Shown: positions 60,761-64,000 of the stretch, piece by piece
Position numbering within the stretch: the first letter of the stretch is position 1
Layout: each line of letters opens with the position of its first letter
The notes under the pieces: model-generated
The model's database searches: none
What the model saw: the letters and a program-made list of their open reading frames with translations, nothing else
What the model was told of the DNA's origin: nothing
Translations under genes and position numbers: made by a program
Origin: Photorhabdus khanii NC19
GTDB lineage: Bacteria > Pseudomonadota > Gammaproteobacteria > Enterobacterales > Enterobacteriaceae
Assembly (NCBI RefSeq): GCF_000517265.1
Contig: NZ_AYSJ01000002.1
Span: forward strand, 434,247 to 498,246
Direction: 5' to 3'
DNA: 64,000 nt

Positions 60761-61608
60761 ATTCTTCGCTAAAAGATCAGGCTGCTATTGATAAGGCCAG
60801 GGAATTACTGTCAGGAGCGGGTGTTTGGGATGTGGAAACCGATCTTGATTGCCTGATTGACCGTTATCTGGAAAGGCGCTGTCAGGATCGCGCCCGTGAT
60901 GAATTTATGCTTGCGGTTCATGAGCGCTGTAACCGGATCCCTCTTGGGCATATTGTCGGCATTGCGGATTTTGATGAACTGCCTTTGGTGGTCGGTACGG
61001 GGGTATTTATTCCGCGTCCTCATAGCCAGATTATCCATAAATGGCTGGAGAATGAACATGAAGTACCTCAGGGATCAGGGGTTCTGGATTTATGTTCGGG
61101 GAGTGGTGCTATTGGTTTAGCCATCGCTAAACGTCGCCCGGATTTAAAGGTCACTTGTGTTGAATATGACGACATCGCTTTTCAATACCTGACACGCAAT
61201 ATCAACCGGTTAGCGAGCTGGGAGATTAAAGTCGATGCATTAAAAGCCGATTTACGGGATTGGCAGGCATTTTCGCAATTTAACGGGTCGGTGGCGTTAA
61301 TTGTCGCTAATCCACCTTACGTTCCAGAGCAGCAGACAATATTACCAGAGTGGGAGGAGCATCATCCTTATGTGTCGGTGTATTCCGGGGATGATGGGCT
61401 AGATTTAACGCGGTTGATTATCAAACAAGCCAAACAGTTACTGCAATCAAATGGCTGGTTGGTCATCGAACATGGTGAAAGTCAGGAGGGGAGCGTCAGA
61501 ACATTATTTTCAGACGCCGGTTTTTCCTTGATACGAACAATTATTGATGAAGAGATTTCTGACACAACAGGCAGTTCGGTAATCACTGTAGGTTGTCAGC
61601 TCATTTGA
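60757..61608 (+). CDS. PrmC/HemK-type SAM methyltransferase
   Basis: 283 residues from the ATG that overlaps the previous stop (ATGA) and has GAGG upstream; an ATG two codons earlier is possible. PrmC-like features in order are RIPLGHIVG, VFIPRPHSQ, the SAM loop VLDLCSGSGAIGLAIAKRRP and the NPPY motif VANPPYVPEQQ near residue 185. Housekeeping PrmC methylates glutamine in release factors and sits beside prfA; this copy is inside a metabolite operon, so it may N-methylate a small molecule or protein-bound substrate. That is inference. Confidence 0.88.
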   Translation: MNSSLKDQAAIDKARELLSGAGVWDVETDLDCLIDRYLERRCQDRARDEFMLAVHERCNRIPLGHIVGIADFDELPLVVGTGVFIPRPHSQIIHKWLENEHEVPQGSGVLDLCSGSGAIGLAIAKRRPDLKVTCVEYDDIAFQYLTRNINRLASWEIKVDALKADLRDWQAFSQFNGSVALIVANPPYVPEQQTILPEWEEHHPYVSVYSGDDGLDLTRLIIKQAKQLLQSNGWLVIEHGESQEGSVRTLFSDAGFSLIRTIIDEEISDTTGSSVITVGCQLI

Positions 61609-61632
61609 ATTCAGACAGTTGGAGTCTAGATA

Positions 61633-62907
61633 ATGGATGTAAAACAGAAGCAGGATTGGATGACGATTCGTAAGTCACGGACCACCGGCGCCTTAGCGCA
61701 AGCTATTGATGAAGGTTTGACCAGTTTCACGGTGGTAGAACGTCAAGGTAAGCAAATTACGACAGAAGAAGGCAAAGTTTTTACGGAATTTGTTTCCTGC
61801 TCTTATTTGGGATTAGAACATCATCCTGCGTTAATTGAGGCAGCAAATCAGGCAATGGCCCGGACAGGGATTCATTTGTCATCGTCCCGTGGTGCGATGC
61901 GCCCGCAATATTTGAGGCAACTAGAGGAACTGCTGGAAGAAATTTATCAAGGTGGCTCTGTTGCTGTTTTCACTTCCACCAGTAACGTTCACCTGGGTGT
62001 ATTGCCGTTATTGGGCAGTGGTTCTTTACCTAACTATCCACTTACCCGGCCAGTACATTGGTTGATGGATAAAACGGCTCATGCGTCTATGCAGGTATTA
62101 CGCGGTATTCTCGAACAGTTCGGGCCAGTATCGCGGGTCGATAGTGCGGATGAACAGTCGGTACAGCAAGCTTTGCAAAACTGCGGAGAGGATCAGCGTA
62201 CCCCTGTCCTGCTGATTGATGGTATTGGCTCAATGAATGGCTTGATTCCGGTGGCAGAATTAACCCGAAAATTGGCTGCTGCCGGAGGTTATGTCTATGT
62301 CGATGATGCTCATGGTATTTCCATTGTAGGGCGTCATGGTGCAGGTTACGCCTTTGCTGCACTTGACCATATTTTGCCATCTAACCTCATATTGGCAGGT
62401 TCGTTATCCAAAGCATTTGGTGGTGCGGGCGGTTTTGTGGTTGTTGCGGGTGCCGATGATATTGAAGTGATTAGTACCCTGGCTAATCCTCTGGTTTTTG
62501 GTCATTCGATTATGGTGCCGATGTTGGCCGCTAACGTTGCCGCAGCAAAACTTCATCTTAGCCTTGAAATAGAAATCCGCCAGGAACAGCTATGGAAGAA
62601 CGTTAATTTGTTTGATTCCCTGACGGGTAACAGCCTGATGAATGCCGGTGTGCAATCTCCTGTTCGTGGTGCTTTATTCGAAAATGAAGCTGAAGGTCTT
62701 GAAGCTGCACGTCTGCTGCGCGACAACGGCATCTTATTGTTCCCGGTATTTTATCCACTCGTCCAGGATGGCAATGCCATGTTGCGTTTTGCCTTCTCCA
62801 GTGAGCATAAGGAGAGTGAAATCAGTCATTTAGTAAATACCTTATTCAAAATACGGGAAAAAGGGCTGAATTGGTCTGAGCCACAAGCCATAGCTCCACA
62901 GGTATAA
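61633..62907 (+). CDS. Alpha-oxoamine synthase-type PLP enzyme (KBL/BioF family)
   Basis: 424 residues. The order of motifs is that of 2-amino-3-ketobutyrate CoA ligase and 8-amino-7-oxononanoate synthase: SCSYLGLEHHP near 55, DKTAHAS (His150 to stack on PLP), YVDDAHGISIVGRHGAGY (Asp224, His227), and the PLP lysine in AGSLSKAFGGAGG (Lys260). Members condense an amino acid with an acyl thioester, losing CO2. Lack of housekeeping partners (bio or tdh) and presence of pap-type genes argue for secondary metabolism. An exact substrate cannot be read. Confidence 0.85.
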   Translation: MDVKQKQDWMTIRKSRTTGALAQAIDEGLTSFTVVERQGKQITTEEGKVFTEFVSCSYLGLEHHPALIEAANQAMARTGIHLSSSRGAMRPQYLRQLEELLEEIYQGGSVAVFTSTSNVHLGVLPLLGSGSLPNYPLTRPVHWLMDKTAHASMQVLRGILEQFGPVSRVDSADEQSVQQALQNCGEDQRTPVLLIDGIGSMNGLIPVAELTRKLAAAGGYVYVDDAHGISIVGRHGAGYAFAALDHILPSNLILAGSLSKAFGGAGGFVVVAGADDIEVISTLANPLVFGHSIMVPMLAANVAAAKLHLSLEIEIRQEQLWKNVNLFDSLTGNSLMNAGVQSPVRGALFENEAEGLEAARLLRDNGILLFPVFYPLVQDGNAMLRFAFSSEHKESEISHLVNTLFKIREKGLNWSEPQAIAPQV

Positions 62908-62950
62908 GTGACATAGATTTATTGATGAAAATGATTGAAATAAACCAGTA

Positions 62951-63307
62951 ATGAAGACCAAATATATGACTCAATCAATAATAGATAAGCAGGACATATT
63001 GCAACCTCATAGGGAATCTCTGGATGTGATTAATATGCAGATATTGGCGCTTCTTTCTGAACGTATGCAGATCTGTATGAAAATCGCTGAGATAAAAGCG
63101 GAACAGGATATTCCGATGATGCAGCCACAACGTATTACCTCGTTATTGGCTATATTGAGGGATAAGTCAACGGATTTTGGGTTACGGCCTGAATACACTG
63201 AATCAATATTTCAACGGGTTATTGAAGAAACCTGCCATCGAGAAGAAGAGCTGATTGATCAGTTGCTACACGAGAAAGCAAAGAATAATGAAAATACTGC
63301 TCATTGA
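62951..63307 (+). CDS. papB: AroQ-type chorismate mutase, possibly 4-amino-4-deoxychorismate mutase
   Basis: 118 residues (Met at 62951 or 62966 could start). An all-helical AroQ domain covers HRESLDVINMQILALLSERM to the C-terminal helix. Aligned to E. coli chorismate mutase numbering, Arg11, Arg28, Lys39 and Arg51 are kept, but Asp48 is Gln and Glu52 is Ile; Glu52 contacts the C4 hydroxyl of chorismate. The next gene is PabA-like, as in papABC clusters of chloramphenicol and pristinamycin producers, so 4-amino-4-deoxychorismate may be the substrate. It overlaps that gene by 20 bases. Confidence 0.72.
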   Translation: MKTKYMTQSIIDKQDILQPHRESLDVINMQILALLSERMQICMKIAEIKAEQDIPMMQPQRITSLLAILRDKSTDFGLRPEYTESIFQRVIEETCHREEELIDQLLHEKAKNNENTAH

Positions 63308-64000
63308 TAATTATGATTCTTTTACGCAAAACATTGCTCAATATCTGTATGAAGTTACCGGGAGTGTGCCATCTGTCGTCACCAATTCTCTGACTTATGA
63401 AGCGCTGGCGATAGACAATTATGATGCTGTCGTGCTTTCTCCAGGGCCAGGGCATCCGGCTGAAAACAGCGATTTTGGTGTCTGTGCTGAGGTCATTGCC
63501 CGCGCCGAAATCCCATTATTGGGTATTTGCCTCGGCCATCAGGGAATTAGCCTGGCATTTGGTGGTTTTGTCGAACATGCACCTAATCCGGTGCATGGTT
63601 ATCGCAGTCGCATCAGGAATACCGGGGAAGGGTTATTCCTCGGTTTGCCTGAGCAATTTGAAGTGGTCAGGTACCACTCGCTGGTCTGTACCCGGCTGCC
63701 GGACAATCTTAAATGTACTGCCTGGACTGATGATGGCTTAATTATGGCAATTGAACACACCCAAAGACCGATTTGGGGTGTTCAGTTTCATCCTGAGTCG
63801 ATTGATTCTGAATATGGGCGTGAATTACTGAGTAATTTTGTTCGTATAGCAAAGACGTATAAAGAAAATAACGGGCAGGATATTACCGCTCAGAATCAGT
63901 GTATTTCTGCCAATGAAGCTTATCTGGCGGTGGGCGGAAAGCCGCATCTCAACCTGAATTACCGTGAATGTCAGAGCATCATCGATCCTGAATCTCTGTT
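63288..64000 (+). CDS. papA: PabA-PabB type 4-amino-4-deoxychorismate synthase, N-terminal part
   Basis: Open from ATG 63288 to the window end (237 codons visible, 3' end missing). Residues 1-190 are a class I glutamine amidotransferase: LLIDNYDSFT, SPGPGHP (51-57), catalytic Cys81 in GICLGHQ, His168 and Glu170 in GVQFHPES. The frame continues without stop past residue 190 with AYLAVGGKPHLNLNYRE, so it is fused to another domain, presumably chorismate-binding. Glutaminase-first order fits PapA/PabAB fusions, not PhzE. An anthranilate-synthase type product cannot be excluded. Confidence 0.85.
   Translation, partial: MKILLIDNYDSFTQNIAQYLYEVTGSVPSVVTNSLTYEALAIDNYDAVVLSPGPGHPAENSDFGVCAEVIARAEIPLLGICLGHQGISLAFGGFVEHAPNPVHGYRSRIRNTGEGLFLGLPEQFEVVRYHSLVCTRLPDNLKCTAWTDDGLIMAIEHTQRPIWGVQFHPESIDSEYGRELLSNFVRIAKTYKENNGQDITAQNQCISANEAYLAVGGKPHLNLNYRECQSIIDPESL

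Noticed and set aside
63421-63741. 106-codon ORF in another frame inside the last gene
   Set aside because: It is out of frame with the glutamine amidotransferase, whose catalytic motifs fix the true frame.

Overview
The window looks like the chromosome of a gammaproteobacterium of the order Enterobacterales, most likely Photorhabdus or a close relative such as Xenorhabdus. The housekeeping proteins are near-copies of Escherichia coli ones in length and motifs. The DNA is AT-rich, and the accessory islands (polymorphic-toxin debris, Rpn nuclease, secondary metabolism) suit an insect-associated member of the Morganellaceae. The genus is an inference; the order is well supported.

Bases 1-22105 are the dcw cell-division and wall cluster followed by its usual neighbours: mraY (3' end), murD, ftsW, murG, murC, ddlB, ftsQ, ftsA, ftsZ, lpxC, a DUF721/DciA-like gene, secM, secA, mutT, then on the minus strand yacG, zapD, coaE, hofC, hofB, ppdD and nadC, and finally a wrecked ampD and an intact ampE. 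guaC, which sits between hofC and coaE in E. coli, is missing. Bases 22334-24326 hold a small accessory island (DUF2975 membrane protein plus HTH regulator, small lipoproteins). Bases 24583-34557 carry pdhR with its operator, aceE, aceF, lpdA and acnB, the pyruvate-to-citrate-cycle block. A Dabb-domain protein and yacL close this first E. coli-like block.

From mscS (35952) onward the gene order matches a different part of the E. coli map: mscS, argO, yggE, argP, rpiA, serA, fau, 6S RNA, zapA, ygfB, pepP, ubiH, ubiI, gcvT, gcvH, gcvP. Insertions here include a TTG-started membrane protein preceded by seven exact copies of a hexamer that reads as a ribosome binding site. 6S RNA on the minus strand is clear from sequence.

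After gcvP (53946) the housekeeping backbone stops. Bases 53998-59326 are a low-coding, AT-rich island: a fragment resembling filamentous haemagglutinin/CdiA (DUF637 region), an intact Rpn-type PD-(D/E)XK nuclease gene, a broken copy of its 3' end, two diverged copies of a ~0.5 kb AT-rich repeat, and a minus-strand gene pair that looks like a DUF4056-like protein with a small membrane protein, possibly effector and immunity.

Bases 59327-64000 begin a compact plus-strand operon that runs off the window: FAD-dependent oxidoreductase, PrmC/HemK-type methyltransferase, alpha-oxoamine-synthase-type PLP enzyme, AroQ-type chorismate mutase with altered active-site positions, and the glutaminase half of a PabA-PabB type fusion. 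Together these suggest a natural-product pathway built on 4-amino-4-deoxychorismate and a 4-aminophenylpyruvate or 4-aminophenylalanine type precursor. This is the best candidate for an undescribed system in the window.
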